6,055 bases of DNA from positions 1-6,055 of the forward strand of contig CAMBZB010000061.1 in NCBI GenBank assembly GCA_945872245.1, read 5' to 3'. The notes beneath the pieces were generated by a model. It searched no databases and was not told where the DNA came from. It saw nothing but the letters and a program-made list of their open reading frames with translations. This document shows, piece after piece, positions 4,944-6,055 of the stretch. The translations under genes and the position numbers were made by a program. The stretch's first letter is position 1. Each line of letters begins with the position of its first letter. Source of the DNA: Flavobacterium psychrophilum. Lineage in GTDB: Bacteria; Bacteroidota; Bacteroidia; Flavobacteriales; Flavobacteriaceae.

Positions 4944-5779
4944 TTATTTTGTCGGTTTCTTGACTAAGATGGCAGAATCAACAAATCTTCTTAGTTCAAT
5001 TTTTTGGTCGCCATAAATTTGGATTTCCGAATTTCCGGATGCATCAATACTCATCGCGGCACTGGAGTTGATGCTGCAATTCGAATAACCCTCTGCGACC
5101 AATTCGACATTTTTCAGGACCAATTTATTTCCTATAAAATCCGCATTGTTGTCCAAACGAATGATGGCATTGGTTACATCACCTTCTAGGTTTGCTTTTG
5201 CCTTTTGGTACAGATCGCATTTAAAATCAACGGAGGCAATCAACGCATTCAAGGTGGCGTTTTTGCTCAACTCGATTGTGGCGCTTTCGGCTTTTAAATA
5301 TAGTTCCGTTTTCGATTTGTCGTCAGATTGCAATACGAAATTCTTGGAATTGACATTTAAATTGAGCTTAGAATTATTGGAAGATTTAAAAGTGATGTCC
5401 TCTAATTGGATTTCTTGAATGGCATTCACCGTGGATTCGTTTTTTGAAACCACCATTTTTAAATTGTGTGTATAGGTTACCCGCAGCAATAATTTTTTGA
5501 AATTTACGGCTGTTTTTGATGTATTTAACCGGAGTATATTATCGCTTAAATCAATAGTGATGATGTTGTGAAGATTATCGTCGGCCTCAATTTTTATTTC
5601 GTTTTTTTCGCCTTTTTCCAAAGATACTTCAATGTTATCGCCAACTTCAATCGAATCAAAATCACCAATTTCCTTCTGTTCAATGGTTACTATTTTAGAA
5701 CCTTTAATTTTTTCGTCTTTTTGTGCCCATGAAAATGTAGCAACCAAAAGGAATAGGAGTAGGGCGGTATTTTTTTCAT
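4944..5779 (-). CDS. Secreted GIN-domain (DUF2807) protein, apparent frameshift directly after the start codon
   Basis: From 5747 downwards the frame encodes a protein with the DUF2807 / head-GIN pattern: FDSIEVGDNIEVSLEKGEKNEIKIEADDNL at about residues 30-59 of the open frame, LRLNTSK, then repeated short beta-strands rich in Asn, Ser, Lys and Asp, as in a beta-helix. Proteins of this Bacteroidetes family are exported; names such as auto-transporter adhesin exist, but the function is not established. In this frame no ATG occurs upstream; the first usual alternative codon (TTG, 5745-5747) lies inside the hydrophobic core of a signal peptide. The upstream codons read KNTALLLFLLVATFSWAQ, and an ATG (5777-5779) begins ATG-A7-TACC. 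With eight A instead of seven, ATG AAA AAA AAT gives MKKNTALLLFLLVATFSWAQ, an excellent signal peptide, and a 278-residue protein. I therefore place the gene start at 5779 and infer a one-base loss or slippage in the A-tract. It is downstream of an unrecognised gene on the same strand. Confidence 0.8.
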
Positions 5780-5804
5780 TTTATTTTTATAGTTAAGTAG
5801 TTTA

Positions 5805-5812
5805 CAAATATA
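5805..5812 (-). promoter_or_regulatory. -7 promoter box of the GIN-domain gene
   Basis: The minus strand reads TATATTTG, matching TAnnTTTG, 25 bp before the ATG at 5779. This supports 5779 rather than 5747 as the gene start. No TTG is present at the expected -33 distance. Confidence 0.55.
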
Positions 5813-5867
5813 AAAATATCATCCACTTTTGATGAATGATTTTTCTGATTTTTGCTAAATGGCAGTA

Positions 5868-6055
5868 TTAACTTTCTTTTTTAGCCTCAATTTTATTAAT
5901 CGTGATCACTTTTCCGTTTACGCTTACTCTTGTTGTAACAACGCTATCGGTTTCTTCTATGTTCTCCATTTCACTGTTATCGATTGCCTGCTTCGGGCAA
6001 TTCAAGCATTTTATTTTATCACTACCGACTTTATACACGGCGTCTGTGAAATCAG
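5868..6055 (-). CDS. Carboxyl-terminal end of an unrecognised protein with a CxxC motif (partial)
   Basis: The frame is open from the window edge to TAA at 5868-5870, with 61 complete codons. It reads DFTDAVYKVGSDKIKCLNCPK, then an acidic stretch (EMENIEETD), then VSVNGKVITINKIEAKKES at the end. The CLNC pair could bind metal or form a disulfide; the VNGKVITINKIE segment looks like a beta-hairpin. I do not recognise the family. The gene-like character comes from the uninterrupted frame, the composition and the position 88 bp upstream of the GIN-domain gene on the same strand. The amino-terminal part is outside the window. Confidence 0.65.
   Translation of the reverse strand, partial: DFTDAVYKVGSDKIKCLNCPKQAIDNSEMENIEETDSVVTTRVSVNGKVITINKIEAKKES

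Noticed and set aside
5146..5418. Plus-strand frames 5004-5189 and 5146-5418
   Set aside because: They are antisense to the GIN-domain coding sequence and have no supporting signals.

Overview
The window looks like chromosomal DNA of a flavobacterium (phylum Bacteroidetes, probably Flavobacterium or a close relative). The evidence is AT-rich DNA, start codons without Shine-Dalgarno sequences, several -7 boxes of the Bacteroidetes type TAnnTTTG (two of them with a TTG 19 bp upstream), a Bacteroidetes-type lipoprotein and GIN-domain protein, and protein sequences of flavobacterial type. This assignment comes from reading the sequence; no search was run.

Layout. Positions 1-1429 (minus) hold a DEAD-box RNA helicase of the DeaD/CshA type, interrupted by an in-frame TAA at 158-160. 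The same frame stays open to the window edge and encodes the linker and the start of the DbpA-type RNA-binding domain. Next (minus, 1606-2178) is the house-cleaning nucleotide pyrophosphatase RdgB. Divergent from it (plus, 2441-2887) is a small lipocalin-like lipoprotein.

The stretch 2888-3934 has no gene of ordinary size but is not empty. It contains (a) a self-contained small RNA unit at about 3006-3176, with promoter, long closing helix, inner structure and perfect terminator, a candidate 6S-type RNA; (b) a 59-codon minus-strand ORF (3180-3359) with a CxCxxC zinc-ribbon half, probably the amino-terminal stump of an insertion-sequence transposase; and (c) a complete tRNA-Pro(TGG) unit on the minus strand with its own promoter and terminator.

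Positions 3935-4882 (plus) encode thioredoxin reductase TrxB, which converges on a GIN-domain (DUF2807) secreted protein (minus, 4944-5779) across a shared bidirectional terminator. The GIN-domain gene has its only sensible ATG one base out of frame, at an A7 tract directly after the start codon. The window ends inside an unrecognised minus-strand gene with a CxxC motif (5868-6055).

The genes are mostly independent housekeeping units rather than one pathway. The best leads are the two lesions (nonsense codon in the helicase, homopolymer frameshift in the GIN-domain gene), the structured small RNA, and the transposase stump that abuts its terminator. I see no defence system, CRISPR array, prophage or biosynthetic cluster.
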